DNA of 64,000 nucleotides, from the NCBI GenBank assembly GCA_023380515.1, contig JAMCRH010000170.1, forward strand, positions 29,614 through 93,613, written 5' to 3'. Each line of letters starts with the position of its first letter. Positions within the stretch are counted from its first letter, which is position 1. Positions 17,462 to 27,144 of the stretch are shown here, one piece after another. A program made the position numbers and the translations under genes. This DNA is from Gammaproteobacteria bacterium. GTDB lineage: Bacteria; Pseudomonadota; Gammaproteobacteria; Enterobacterales; Alteromonadaceae. The notes beneath the pieces were generated by a model that worked only from the letters and a program-made list of their open reading frames with translations, ran no database searches and was not told the origin of the DNA.

Positions 17462-19489
17462 ATGAGATTTACCACGGAGTGCGCCCTTTCGGGCGCCCTA
17501 CTTACGCTAACTGCGCCGGCACTCTTGTTCGCGGGCGCGGTCAATGCGAATACAGAAAACAACAACCCTCAACCCGGCTTTCAGGCCAGCGATTATTACC
17601 AGTTAGTCTCTGTCAGTGACTTACAAATTAGTGAAGACGGCCGTACTATCGCATTCGTGAAAACCCAAGTCGGTGACGACAAACGCAGCCGTAACAGCTC
17701 GATATGGTTAAGTCGCGACGGCGCCGAGCCGATCCAATTTAGTCGCAGTAACAGTGACTTTGCACCGCGCCTGAGCCCTGACGGTCAACGCTTAGTGTTT
17801 TTATCAGGACGCGACAATGGTACCGCCCTGTACTCGCTCTCTGTAAACGGTGGTGAAGCACAAGAGTTAGTGCGCTTAGAGCAAGGCAGCTTGCAAAGTG
17901 CGCAATGGCATCCAAATCAGACCGAGTTACTGTTAACAATTTCACTCGACCCAAGTATTACTGAGCCACTTAAAAAAGCTGACAACCAAGACGACAAACC
18001 CGACGTCACAGTGATTACCGATGCTGTGTACAAGCGTCAAGGTGGTTATTTGTCGAGCAATCGCAGTGGGCTATGGACCTACAACCTTGTGGAAGAAACC
18101 CTCACATCCCTTACTGGTGATAGTGAGTGGCACGAGGGCAGCGCTAGCTATTCGCCTAATGGAGCTTGTATCGCCTTTGCCAGCAACCGTCACCCACAAG
18201 CGCGCGAAGGCTATTTCTCCTCATCGATTTTCGTTCGTTGTGGCGATGAAGAACGGGAATTAGCAACGCCACAAGGCCATTCGTCCTCGCCAGTGTGGAC
18301 CGGTAACCAAAGCATTGCTTATGTTTACCGTGAAAGTAATTATGCGGCACCGTCACTGCAACTGTATGACCTACGCAATGACAGCTATCGCGAACTAGCC
18401 GGACAAATGGATCATAGCCCAAATGATTTACAAGCGGCGCTGGGTTCACTTTGGTTTACCGCTGATGACCGCGGCAGCCGCCCACTTTTCCGTGTCGATC
18501 TCGATCTCGGTGGTTATCAGCTTATCGCTGGTCAAGGTCAATCGTTGAGTTCCGTTAGCTTTGCTCAAACCGGTGCAATTGCATGGATTAGCGAAGATGA
18601 AGTCACTCCAGGCCAAGTCATGCGTGCGCACTCCATTGCGAGCCTGCGTGACCGTGAAGTTGCGCTGATCGCACAGTTTAATCGCGACTACTTAGACTCA
18701 ACGCAACGTCAACGCTATGAAGTATTTACCACCGAAAACGAACGTGGTGACCGCTTAGACGTGTTCTTCCTGCCGCCTTTAAATCGTGAAGAAGGTAAGC
18801 AATACCCGGTGGTTCTGAATATTAAGGGTGGTCCCGGTGGCATGTGGGGACATCAATGGTTCCCAGAAATGCAACTCCTGAGTGCTCGTGGTTATGCGGT
18901 CGTGTTTGTCAATTATCGCGGTAGCTCAGGCTATGGCCATGACCACGCCAGTCAAGTGCGTTTAGATTACGGCGGTGCTGACTACCGTGACAATATTTTT
19001 GCCCTCGATGCCGCACTCGACCGCTATAACTGGCTCGACCCTGATCGCCAGTTTATCACCGGCGGCAGTCACGGCGGTTTTCTAACCAATTGGGCGACGA
19101 CTCAAACCGATCGGTTCCGCGCTGCCGTGACTCAGCGCAGTGTCAGTAACTGGATTTCTGAAGCGGGTACTCAAGCATTTCCACCGTTGTCGATGATTGA
19201 AGAATTTGGCGGCAGTATTTGGCAGAATTACGACTATTATTGGGGTCGCTCACCACTCAAGTATGCCGATCGCGTTTCCACACCGACCTTAATTATCCAT
19301 AGTAATCATGACCACATCACGCCCATTGGCCAAGGTGAAGAATGGTTCTATGCATTAAAGGCAAACCGAGTGCCAGTGGAACTTGCAGTCTATGACCGTG
19401 AGGGGCACGGACTGAGTCGCGGTGGTCGCCCGATAAATCTTGTTGATCGCCTCGAACGCATTGTTGAATGGTTTGACCGCCACCAATAA
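17462..19489 (+). CDS. Exported S9 family serine peptidase
   Basis: A 675-residue peptidase with a signal peptide (TECALSGALLTLTAPALLFAGAVNA). The N-terminal propeller repeats are of the TolB/PD40 type (SPDGQRLVFLSG, SPNGACIAFASN). The C-terminal hydrolase carries GGSHGG (serine 536), HSNHDHITP (aspartate) and REGHGLSRGG (histidine). The ATG at 17462 has AGAGG nine bases upstream. An upstream in-frame start inside the M14 gene would spoil the signal peptide and is rejected. It is 13 bases after the M14 gene, the third gene in the string that starts at 13808. It probably cleaves oligopeptides in the periplasm or medium. Confidence 0.91.
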   Translation: MRFTTECALSGALLTLTAPALLFAGAVNANTENNNPQPGFQASDYYQLVSVSDLQISEDGRTIAFVKTQVGDDKRSRNSSIWLSRDGAEPIQFSRSNSDFAPRLSPDGQRLVFLSGRDNGTALYSLSVNGGEAQELVRLEQGSLQSAQWHPNQTELLLTISLDPSITEPLKKADNQDDKPDVTVITDAVYKRQGGYLSSNRSGLWTYNLVEETLTSLTGDSEWHEGSASYSPNGACIAFASNRHPQAREGYFSSSIFVRCGDEERELATPQGHSSSPVWTGNQSIAYVYRESNYAAPSLQLYDLRNDSYRELAGQMDHSPNDLQAALGSLWFTADDRGSRPLFRVDLDLGGYQLIAGQGQSLSSVSFAQTGAIAWISEDEVTPGQVMRAHSIASLRDREVALIAQFNRDYLDSTQRQRYEVFTTENERGDRLDVFFLPPLNREEGKQYPVVLNIKGGPGGMWGHQWFPEMQLLSARGYAVVFVNYRGSSGYGHDHASQVRLDYGGADYRDNIFALDAALDRYNWLDPDRQFITGGSHGGFLTNWATTQTDRFRAAVTQRSVSNWISEAGTQAFPPLSMIEEFGGSIWQNYDYYWGRSPLKYADRVSTPTLIIHSNHDHITPIGQGEEWFYALKANRVPVELAVYDREGHGLSRGGRPINLVDRLERIVEWFDRHQ

Positions 19490-19510
19490 TTGACTGGCAC
19501 AAACGAATCA

Positions 19511-19541
19511 AAAAGCGCGCGGTACATCACCACGCGCTTTT
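19511..19541. terminator. Bidirectional terminator between S9 peptidase and GGDEF genes
   Basis: A stem AAAAGCGCG/CGCGCTTTT with an inner GGT/ACC helix and one mismatch, in the 50-base gap between convergent genes. A-tract and T-tract arms allow both directions. Its right end touches the stop codon of the GGDEF gene. Confidence 0.8.
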
Positions 19542-21444
19542 ATTTTTCTGCGACGCAATAACGATTGCGGCCCGTTTGTTTGGCCTGATACATAGCTAAG
19601 TCCGCATGATTTAATAGGTCTTTGTAATTTTCCGCATGACGTGGATAGAGTGCCACGCCAACCGAAGCGCCGACGGTAACCAATATATCGTTCAATCGAA
19701 ACGGCTGTTGTAACTTGGTTACTAAGGCCGCCGCCAGTTCTAACGCTCGGCTTTCAACGTCCTTACCCTGCAGCACAATCACAAACTCATCACCGCCTAA
19801 CCGCGCAACCATGTCATTCTTACGTACTAACCCCAACAATCGCTGGGCGACCAGTTTTAATAAAATATCACCCACTTGGTGACCATGGCTGTCGTTCACC
19901 GGTTTGAAGTTGTCAAGATCCATAAAAATGAGTGCTAGCTCGACCTCATCGGCCTTTGCTTTGGCAACCGCAGCTTCAAGTGTCTGCAAAAGCCCCTCGC
20001 GATTTGCTAAACCGGTTAAGCCGTCGGTAATTACTTTGCGTTTAATCCGATTTTCCGAATCTTTTTGTTCGGTAATATCATTAAAGATATGAATGAGCTG
20101 AGTGACCTTGTTATTCGCATCGCGAATGGTACTGATTGTTTGCAGCGCCGGAATTGCTCTGCCGTCGGATGCTCGATACCACAACTCACCTTGCCACACG
20201 TCATTCGTTGTTAAGGTCCGAATGATTCTGCGCTCAAGCTGTTGTGAAATCTTATCCATAACCATGAGCTTTTTCAGGTTTTGGTTGACAAGAGCGTGCA
20301 CACTGACATCAAGGAGGTGGGCAAATGCCCGGTTCACTTGCAGAATATTCAACTCTGCGTCGGTAATCACAATCGCCTCATGGGTGTTCTCAAAAACCTG
20401 ACCAGCTAGTTTTAATTGTTGATTCTTAATCACTAATTGGTCCGCTGAACGAGTCAATTCATTAAGAATAGGGCTAATGGTGCGGCGAACCGCGAACGTT
20501 CCGAGAATGATCGCAATCAGAATCGCTGCAAACACGGCTAACACACTTTGGTAGAGTGACCGATACAACTCGTAACTTGGAACCGACACAACCATTTTCC
20601 AGCTCTCGTCAGCGAGCGGCACGACAAACAACGAGTGCTCCTCGCTCCCCCAATTGATCACAGAACTAGACACGCCTGAGCGCAAAATTTGGCGGTCAAA
20701 AGGTAATTCTGAATCTCGGTTCACGATAACGTCATTACGCTGCCCTTCGCGGTTGACGTAAGCCAAGTGAAAGTTATGTGTCTGCCCACTATTCACAAAA
20801 TATAACGCCATGTGTTCGCCAAAACGATTCATTTCAGCGGCCACCTTAGCCAATGATTCGGCAGAAAAGAATAACAAGTCAGTGCCAATTCCTTCACCGG
20901 AACTAGCTTCAATTATGGAAGGCACAGAAATAAGTAACTGTTCGGGCGATAACTGTTGTCCAGTGTGCAAAAAAATAAAGTCTAAATGTTCGCGAGAAAC
21001 CCTCAAGAGCTGTTCGTTAAATTGGTCACCTAGCTTTTCGCTGCTGGTAAAGTAGTGCTCTGCAACAATCTGGCCATCGCGACCGAAACGAACCAGTGCG
21101 ATTAAATCAGCAGAGGCTTTTCCTGCTTCCGCTAATCGCGGTTGGGTAAAGGCTTGTATTTCGTCTAATGATCGCTGTTCTTGAATATAAGCTTCAAGTT
21201 GCACACGAATTTCACTGCGGGATGAGACTTGCTGGCCAATATCCTGATATCGTCGAACTTCGGCACTAATCGCTTGAGCTTGAGCGTCTGCGTACGCATG
21301 ATTAAGGTCGGTAATATACGTCTGAATTTGGTGATAGAACGGCGCCAATGTTGCTAAACTAGCAACAACGCCAATGACAAGCATGCCGATAACGGCTCGT
21401 CGGAGTAATAGATTTTGGTAATGTTTGAACGCCTGCCGTGGCAT
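19540..21444 (-). CDS. Membrane PAS-GGDEF diguanylate cyclase
   Basis: A 634-residue inner-membrane signalling protein predicted to make cyclic di-GMP. Transmembrane helix 1 is near residues 15-37, then a periplasmic sensor of about 260 residues (dCache-like in size), then helix 2 near 298-318. A PAS domain spans about 345-460 (ENTHEAIVITDAELNILQVN...). The GGDEF domain runs from about 470 to the end. The active site reads ARLGGDEFV intact, and RKND five residues before it fits the RxxD inhibitory I-site, so product inhibition is expected. There is no EAL domain. A GAGGTGAA ribosome site precedes the start. The ligand sensed cannot be told from the sequence. Confidence 0.92.
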   Translation of the reverse strand: MPRQAFKHYQNLLLRRAVIGMLVIGVVASLATLAPFYHQIQTYITDLNHAYADAQAQAISAEVRRYQDIGQQVSSRSEIRVQLEAYIQEQRSLDEIQAFTQPRLAEAGKASADLIALVRFGRDGQIVAEHYFTSSEKLGDQFNEQLLRVSREHLDFIFLHTGQQLSPEQLLISVPSIIEASSGEGIGTDLLFFSAESLAKVAAEMNRFGEHMALYFVNSGQTHNFHLAYVNREGQRNDVIVNRDSELPFDRQILRSGVSSSVINWGSEEHSLFVVPLADESWKMVVSVPSYELYRSLYQSVLAVFAAILIAIILGTFAVRRTISPILNELTRSADQLVIKNQQLKLAGQVFENTHEAIVITDAELNILQVNRAFAHLLDVSVHALVNQNLKKLMVMDKISQQLERRIIRTLTTNDVWQGELWYRASDGRAIPALQTISTIRDANNKVTQLIHIFNDITEQKDSENRIKRKVITDGLTGLANREGLLQTLEAAVAKAKADEVELALIFMDLDNFKPVNDSHGHQVGDILLKLVAQRLLGLVRKNDMVARLGGDEFVIVLQGKDVESRALELAAALVTKLQQPFRLNDILVTVGASVGVALYPRHAENYKDLLNHADLAMYQAKQTGRNRYCVAEK

Positions 21445-21489
21445 ACATTCACCTCAATGTTGAGCGCGCAAACTACCTACTCCACAAAA

Positions 21490-22071
21490 TCAATCTGCGC
21501 CAATTCGACTTGCGACCGCCCCTCTTTGATCTTTATATTTTGCATCGGCGCGACGACTATACGGCCTTTGGCACGGTTCGCTCAGGGTTTCAAAGCTAAG
21601 GGCTCCAATTTTCATTAATGGCCGCAAAGCTAACGGTAATTTACCACTATTATAGAACTCTAATACAATTTGGCCAGACCAACCAGGATCGATTCGGTGT
21701 GCTGTGACATGGACCATCAGTCCAAGTCTGGCAAGAGAAGAACGTCCATCAAGCCAACCGACGATATCCGCTGGCAAGGTCACCGATTCGTGGGTCACTG
21801 CGAGCGCAAATTCCCCCGGATGGATAAAGAACGCATCGCCCGGAGCAAGTTTAATCTCATCACTCATCACACGTTGAATCGCTGCATCAATTTCTTCCCG
21901 CGGTCCGCTAATATCAATATAGGGCGCAGCATGGTCTTGCAGAACGCGGAAACTGTCACCTAAATGAATATCAACCGTTACACCGGTAATATCCTTACTA
22001 TCCGGGGCCGGTTCAATCGCAATCATCCCTTCCGCAAGGTATTGCTCTATCTGTCCATCGGTTAAACGCAT
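21490..22071 (-). CDS. dcd: dCTP deaminase
   Basis: Deaminates dCTP to dUTP, the main route to dTMP in Gram-negative bacteria, in the cytoplasm. The 193-residue product matches the enteric length and is close to it throughout, including [27 protein letters not shown] and the catalytic [15 protein letters not shown] block; it ends [10 protein letters not shown]. The start is ATG 22069-22071 (MRLTDGQ) with AAGGA eight bases upstream, not the upstream extension. It follows mrp by 70 bases on the same strand, an order shared with enterics, where the two genes are near metG. Confidence 0.96.
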   Translation of the reverse strand: MRLTDGQIEQYLAEGMIAIEPAPDSKDITGVTVDIHLGDSFRVLQDHAAPYIDISGPREEIDAAIQRVMSDEIKLAPGDAFFIHPGEFALAVTHESVTLPADIVGWLDGRSSLARLGLMVHVTAHRIDPGWSGQIVLEFYNSGKLPLALRPLMKIGALSFETLSEPCQRPYSRRADAKYKDQRGAVASRIGAD

Positions 22072-22141
22072 GCTGTCGTTCCTTTCGCTTTTAAGTCTTA
22101 AGTTCGTTCTTTTTTCGCGTAGTGCCAAGCGAGTACAAGAG

Positions 22142-23179
22142 TCATTCTGCCTGTGGCGTCAATAAATACCACAAGTTGGCAGCTAACTGCTGTGCGCTCT
22201 TGGCGAACACTGCGTTAAGCTCATGTTCAGGGGTGCTCACTTGTAGCGGTTTACCCTCATCGAGACTCTCTCGTAACGCTGTTGCTAACGGCCAATGACC
22301 AATCACCGGCACTTGATACTTGCGGGCAAGGTCATCGCCACCTTGCGTACCAAAAATAGCTTCTTGATGACCGCATTGACCGCAACGAAAATAACTCATG
22401 TTTTCGACTAAACCGACCACCGGCACATCCACTTTCTGGAACATAGCAATGCCTTTTTGGGCATCGGCAAGCGCAATATTTTGTGGTGTCGTGACCACCA
22501 CCGCTGCCGTCAATGGAAACTTTTGTGCCAAGGTTAATTGAATATCCCCTGTACCGGGCGGTAAATCAACTAATAAATAGTCCAAGTTTGACCATTGGGT
22601 ATCGAATAATAATTGTTCAAGAGCCCGACTTGCCATCGGGCCACGCCAAATTGCAGCAGCTTCAGTGTCAACTAAATACCCTAATGAGTTACCCTCAATG
22701 CCCCAGCAATTCACCGGTAACATTTTTCGGTTTGGCGTAAAGGTTAGTTTTTCTGTGAGATTTCCGAACATGGTCGGTAACGACGGGCCATAAATATCGC
22801 CGTCAAGAATACCCACCCGGGCGCCCTCTGCTTTCAGCGCCAGCGCTAAACTTAAGGTTACGGCTGACTTTCCCACCCCGCCTTTGCCCGAGGCAATAGC
22901 AATTACATTCTTAACTTGCGGTGCACTGGAGCCCGCCGGCACGGTTGCTGCTTTCGCAGGTAGTGCCTCGACTCGCACCGTAATCGTCCAATCATAGTGG
23001 GCAAACTGCGGTGCTTCCTGTTTAAACTGTTGAATCAGCTCTTCTGCTGCTTGTTTAGCAGCGAACGGAAGCTGCAACTGAATTTGTGTGCCGTCGATTT
23101 GTAACCATTCTGGTGCAAAACCTTCGACAAAAACATCGCTACGTAATGCTTGGCAAGCCGCCAATACTGCTGTGGACAT
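22142..23179 (-). CDS. mrp: Mrp/ApbC, iron-sulfur cluster carrier ATPase
   Basis: A P-loop NTPase of the Mrp/Nbp35 family that binds and transfers 4Fe-4S clusters in the cytoplasm. The 345-residue product has an N-terminal MIP18-like domain (about residues 1-75), a linker, then the deviant Walker [19 protein letters not shown]. It continues with [27 protein letters not shown], and the CxxC cluster site YFRCGQCG. The start ATG 23177-23179 has GGGAAG six bases upstream. It is divergent from metG across about 210 bases, the same arrangement as in enterics. Confidence 0.95.
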   Translation of the reverse strand: MSTAVLAACQALRSDVFVEGFAPEWLQIDGTQIQLQLPFAAKQAAEELIQQFKQEAPQFAHYDWTITVRVEALPAKAATVPAGSSAPQVKNVIAIASGKGGVGKSAVTLSLALALKAEGARVGILDGDIYGPSLPTMFGNLTEKLTFTPNRKMLPVNCWGIEGNSLGYLVDTEAAAIWRGPMASRALEQLLFDTQWSNLDYLLVDLPPGTGDIQLTLAQKFPLTAAVVVTTPQNIALADAQKGIAMFQKVDVPVVGLVENMSYFRCGQCGHQEAIFGTQGGDDLARKYQVPVIGHWPLATALRESLDEGKPLQVSTPEHELNAVFAKSAQQLAANLWYLLTPQAE

Positions 23180-23322
23180 GTTTCGCTTCCCTTTGAGTTG
23201 AGTGCGAAGATAATAACGCTCTAGAACAACGTTCGAGGACATACGATTCGCAGAACCTGAGCGCCACCTCTATCTTTCGTGTCATCTTAGTGATTTAAGC
23301 GCCTAGAAGCTACTGAGAACGG

Positions 23323-23351
23323 ATGAAAAGTCGCGAATTTTCCGTTATGAT
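23323..23351 (+). promoter_or_regulatory. Possible promoter for metG-rlmI
   Basis: TATGAT at 23346-23351 with ATGAAA at 23323-23328, 17 bases apart. The -10 element is good (five of six) but the -35 is weak. It gives a leader of about 35 bases. Confidence 0.35.
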
Positions 23352-23390
23352 AGCGCTCTTTTCAGACACTAGAAATCCATGGAATTAAAT

Positions 23391-25451
23391 ATGGCAGACA
23401 CCTCGAATCGCACTAACTCGCGTCGTATCCTCGTGACCAACGCCCTGCCTTATGCGAACGGTCCTATTCACATCGGCCATTTACTTGGATATATCCAAGC
23501 AGATATCTGGGTTCGCTTCCAACGCCTCATTGGTAACGAGTGCCATTTTGTCTGTGCCGATGACGCCCACGGCACGCCAATCATGCTCAAAGCCCAACAG
23601 CTTGGTATGACGCCGGAGGCCATGATTGACGAAATGAATATCGCGCACCAAAAAGATTTTGCCGATTTCGCAGTGTCGTTTGACAACTATCACTCAACGC
23701 ATAGTTCAGAGAATCGTGAATTAGCAACGCTGATATACACTCGGTTGCGCGACAACGGTCACATTCACACCCGCGTTATCGAGCAGCTGTATGATCCAGA
23801 AAAAGAGATGTTCCTGCCGGATCGGTTCGTTAAAGGCACCTGTCCAGATTGCGGTGCTGAAGATCAATATGGCGACAACTGTGATGTTTGCGGTGCCACC
23901 TATTCACCCACAGATTTGAAAAACCCGCGCTCAGCAGTCAGCGGTGCAGTGCCAGAGCTGCGTGAGTCTGAACACTATTTCTTCGATTTGCCAGCTTTTG
24001 GTGACATGCTCAAAGCATGGACCCGCTCTGGCTCGCTGCAGCCAGAAATGGCAAACAAGCTTAATGAGTGGTTTGAACAAGGTTTACAGCAATGGGATAT
24101 AAGCCGCGACAAACCTTATTTTGGCTTTGAAATTCCAGATGCGCCGGGCAAATACTTTTATGTCTGGCTCGACGCGCCAATTGGCTACATGAGTAGCTTC
24201 AAAAACTATTGTGAAAAACGCCAAGACCTCAATTTTGACGACTTTTGGCGCCCTGATAGTGACGCCGAGGTTTATCATTTTATCGGTAAGGACATTATCT
24301 ATTTCCATAGTTTGTTCTGGCCAGCCATGCTCAAAGGCGCCAACTTCCGTCAACCGACTAACGTTTGGGCCCACGGTTTTATTACCGTCAATGGCACCAA
24401 AATGTCGAAGTCGAAAGGCACCTTTATTATGGCGCGCACCTATTTAGATCACCTCGATCCAGAATACTTGCGCTACTATTTTGCTGCCAAACTAACCAGC
24501 CGCATTGACGATCTCGACTTAAATTTGACCGATTTTGCTCAGCGAGTTAACGCTGACTTGGTTGGTAAAGTTGTCAATATTGCTAGTCGCTGTGCCGGGT
24601 TTATTAGCAAGAAGTTCGATGGCAAATTGTCCGAGCGAATTGACGATCCAGTCATGTTGCAAGAGTTCCAAGCTGCAGCTGACGATATCGCCGCAGCTTA
24701 TGAACAACGTGAGTTTGCTAAGGCCATGCGCGAGATCATGAAACTCGCAGACCGTGCCAATGAATATATTGCGGTGAAAGAACCGTGGCAGCTTGCCAAA
24801 GAAGAAGGCAAAGAAGCAGCCGTTCATGACGTCTGCTCGATGGGAATTCACCTTTTCCGCCTTTTAATGATTTATTTAACGCCAGTTGTGCCTGCGTTAG
24901 CCAAAGACGCACAACGCTTCTTGAACGATGAGTTTACTTGGGCAAGTGCGCAGCAGACTCTAACCGGTCACGCAATTAACAAATTTAAAGCGCTAATGCA
25001 GCGCGTTCCAACTGAGAAAATTGAAGCTATGCTGGAAGCATCGAAAGAAAGCACCGCGCAACAAAACACGAGCGCAGAGAATACACCTTCAACAAAAACA
25101 GCGGTGAACTGCGAGCCTATTGCTGCTGAAATCGAATTTGATGATTTTGCCAAAGTCGATTTGCGCGTTGCTCGGATTATCAACGCAGAGCATGTCGACG
25201 GTGCCGATAAATTGTTGAAGTTGACTCTCGACATCGGTAACGAACAGCGCCAAGTATTCGCGGGTATCAAGTCTGCTTACCAGCCAGAACAGCTTATCGG
25301 TCAATTAACCGTGATGGTTGCCAACTTGAAACCACGCAAAATGCGTTTTGGCATGAGTGAAGGTATGGTTCTCGCCGCCGGTCCTGGTGGTAAAGAGATT
25401 TATATTTTGAACCCACACGACGGTGCCCAGCCGGGCCAGCGGGTTATGTAA
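23391..25451 (+). CDS. metG: Methionyl-tRNA synthetase
   Basis: Class I aminoacyl-tRNA synthetase charging tRNA-Met in the cytoplasm. The 686-residue protein has the HIGH signature ([10 protein letters not shown]), a four-cysteine zinc knuckle ([18 protein letters not shown]), the KMSKS loop (TKMSKSKGT), an anticodon-binding helical domain, and a C-terminal EMAP/Trbp111-type tRNA-binding domain ([14 protein letters not shown] to the end). That makes it the long dimeric MetG1 form found in E. coli. I favour the ATG at 23391, preceded by GGA at workable spacing; an ATG four codons upstream (23379) lacks any ribosome site but cannot be excluded. It overlaps rlmI by one base. Confidence 0.95.
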   Translation: MADTSNRTNSRRILVTNALPYANGPIHIGHLLGYIQADIWVRFQRLIGNECHFVCADDAHGTPIMLKAQQLGMTPEAMIDEMNIAHQKDFADFAVSFDNYHSTHSSENRELATLIYTRLRDNGHIHTRVIEQLYDPEKEMFLPDRFVKGTCPDCGAEDQYGDNCDVCGATYSPTDLKNPRSAVSGAVPELRESEHYFFDLPAFGDMLKAWTRSGSLQPEMANKLNEWFEQGLQQWDISRDKPYFGFEIPDAPGKYFYVWLDAPIGYMSSFKNYCEKRQDLNFDDFWRPDSDAEVYHFIGKDIIYFHSLFWPAMLKGANFRQPTNVWAHGFITVNGTKMSKSKGTFIMARTYLDHLDPEYLRYYFAAKLTSRIDDLDLNLTDFAQRVNADLVGKVVNIASRCAGFISKKFDGKLSERIDDPVMLQEFQAAADDIAAAYEQREFAKAMREIMKLADRANEYIAVKEPWQLAKEEGKEAAVHDVCSMGIHLFRLLMIYLTPVVPALAKDAQRFLNDEFTWASAQQTLTGHAINKFKALMQRVPTEKIEAMLEASKESTAQQNTSAENTPSTKTAVNCEPIAAEIEFDDFAKVDLRVARIINAEHVDGADKLLKLTLDIGNEQRQVFAGIKSAYQPEQLIGQLTVMVANLKPRKMRFGMSEGMVLAAGPGGKEIYILNPHDGAQPGQRVM

Positions 25452-26641
25452 TGAGCGATCGTATCGTCATTAAAAGTGGTCGTGAGAAGTCGTTACGACG
25501 TCGACACCCTTGGGTTTTTAGTGGTGCGATTGCGAAAGTTCAAGGCAAGCCAACACTTGGTAGCACAGTCGAGGTGGTGAGCGACAAAGGTGAGTTCTTA
25601 GGGCTTGCTGCCTATTCACCGCACTCGCAAATCCGCGCACGCGTTTGGAGTTTTACTCAAGGGGAAAGCATCGATCGCGAATTCTTTTTGCGCCGAATCC
25701 GCAGTGCTCAAGCCTTACGTGACACACTTGTCCGTCAGCAGACCAATGCTTATCGATTAGTCGCTGGCGAATCAGACGGTTTACCTGGAATTACCATCGA
25801 CTGTTACGATCAAGTCATCGTCTGTCAATTGCTCACTGCCGGTGCGGTTTACCACCAAGAAACGCTTTTTGCCGTGCTCCAAGAACTTTACCCTGATCGC
25901 GTGATTTACGAACGCTCAGACGTCGATGTTCGCAAGAAGGAAGGCCTAAAGCTAAGCACAGGCGCTCGCTTTGGTGACGCACCAATCGCACCTATTGTGA
26001 TCGAAGAGAACGGCCTTAAACTCGCAGTTGACGTAGTGACCGGCCATAAAACCGGCTATTACCTCGATCAACGCGACGCCCGCAAAGCGATACAAACCTA
26101 CGCAAAAGGCAAACGCATGCTGAACTGTTTTGCTTACACCGGTGGTTTTGGTCTTTACGCGACCGCCGCTGGTGCAAGCGAAGTCGTAAACGTTGACGTA
26201 TCCCAGCAAGCACTCGACACCTCGGTCGAAAATTTAGCTCTGAATGGTTTCGAAGGCGCCAACGTACAACACGTCAAAGCCGATGTCTTTGAACAATTAC
26301 GCCATTACGTCGAGCAAGGCGAAATGTTTGATGTTATTGTTCTCGACCCGCCTAAGTTTGTTGACAGTAAGGCAAGTTTGAATCGCGCTTGTCGCGGTTA
26401 TAAAGACATTAATCGCTTAGCAGCGAAGATTCTAGCGCCAGGCGGTGTCCTGTTGACGTTCTCATGCTCGGGGTTACTCAGTGCTGACTTGTTCCAGAAA
26501 GTCGTCGCTGACGCCTGTTTAGACGCGAATCGTGACTTACAAATCGTGGCATGGACGCAACAAGCAGCAGACCACCCAGTCCACATTCATTATCCTGAAG
26601 GTTGGTATTTGAAAGGCCTTATTTTGCGCGCAATGGATTAG
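25451..26641 (+). CDS. rlmI: RlmI, 23S rRNA m5C1962 methyltransferase
   Basis: A SAM-dependent methyltransferase that modifies C1962 of 23S rRNA. The 396-residue protein has an N-terminal PUA domain (about 1-75) with RRRHPWVFSGAI. An RlmI-like central domain with GESDGLPGITIDCY follows, then a Rossmann methyltransferase domain (MLNCFAYTGGFGLYA, VLDPPKFV). The cysteine in TFSCSGLLS is the likely catalytic nucleophile. It starts at the ATG sharing a base with the metG stop (TAATG), so translation is probably coupled. In enterics rlmI is not next to metG. Confidence 0.92.
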   Translation: MSDRIVIKSGREKSLRRRHPWVFSGAIAKVQGKPTLGSTVEVVSDKGEFLGLAAYSPHSQIRARVWSFTQGESIDREFFLRRIRSAQALRDTLVRQQTNAYRLVAGESDGLPGITIDCYDQVIVCQLLTAGAVYHQETLFAVLQELYPDRVIYERSDVDVRKKEGLKLSTGARFGDAPIAPIVIEENGLKLAVDVVTGHKTGYYLDQRDARKAIQTYAKGKRMLNCFAYTGGFGLYATAAGASEVVNVDVSQQALDTSVENLALNGFEGANVQHVKADVFEQLRHYVEQGEMFDVIVLDPPKFVDSKASLNRACRGYKDINRLAAKILAPGGVLLTFSCSGLLSADLFQKVVADACLDANRDLQIVAWTQQAADHPVHIHYPEGWYLKGLILRAMD

Positions 26642-26667
26642 TGCGGACAGCCATTTAGCAAGTATAA

Positions 26668-26705
26668 AAAAGCCCTGACCGTGCACTTAGCTGGTCAGGG
26701 CTTTT
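26668..26705. terminator. Bidirectional terminator between rlmI and hinT
   Basis: A perfect 13-bp stem, AAAAGCCCTGACC with its complement, and a 12-base loop. T-runs lie on both strands, between convergent genes. Confidence 0.9.
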
Positions 26706-26763
26706 ATGTGTTACGAACACTCTATGTCGTACCTAAAGCCTACTCATTTAAACGCCTGTTCAT

Positions 26764-27144
26764 TTAGGCTTCGATTGGGTTCGTCCGTTTCAATTTTTCC
26801 TGATATGGTGGCCAGCCTAATGGCTTACCAGCTAACATGTGAACGTGAATGTGGTAAACCGTTTGACCGCCAAATTCATTACAGTTCATCACAACTCGAT
26901 ACCCTTCATTGGCAAAACCGTGTTCGCGAGCAATCTCACCGGCAACGTAATAAAGATGACCTACGATCTCGCGATCTTCTTTACGGATATCGTTCACCGT
27001 AGCAATGGCCTTTTTCGGAATAATCAAACAGTGAAAAGGCGCTTGCGGATTAATGTCTTTAAATGCGAGCGCTAGCTCATCCTCATAGACGATGTCCGCT
27101 GGAATCTCGCGACTAATAATCTTACTAAAAATCGTTTCACTCAT
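26764..27144 (-). CDS. hinT: HIT family purine nucleoside phosphoramidase
   Basis: A 126-residue HIT protein that hydrolyses adenosine phosphoramidates in the cytoplasm. The family opening ETIFSKIISREIPADIVYEDE and the histidine triad VYHIHVHMLAG are present, and GWPP follows as in enteric HinT. The start ATG 27142-27144 has a strong AAAAGGAG ribosome site; longer frames upstream run inside ggt. It overlaps the ggt stop by 8 bases, so the two genes form a transcription unit. Confidence 0.94.
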   Translation of the reverse strand: MSETIFSKIISREIPADIVYEDELALAFKDINPQAPFHCLIIPKKAIATVNDIRKEDREIVGHLYYVAGEIAREHGFANEGYRVVMNCNEFGGQTVYHIHVHMLAGKPLGWPPYQEKLKRTNPIEA

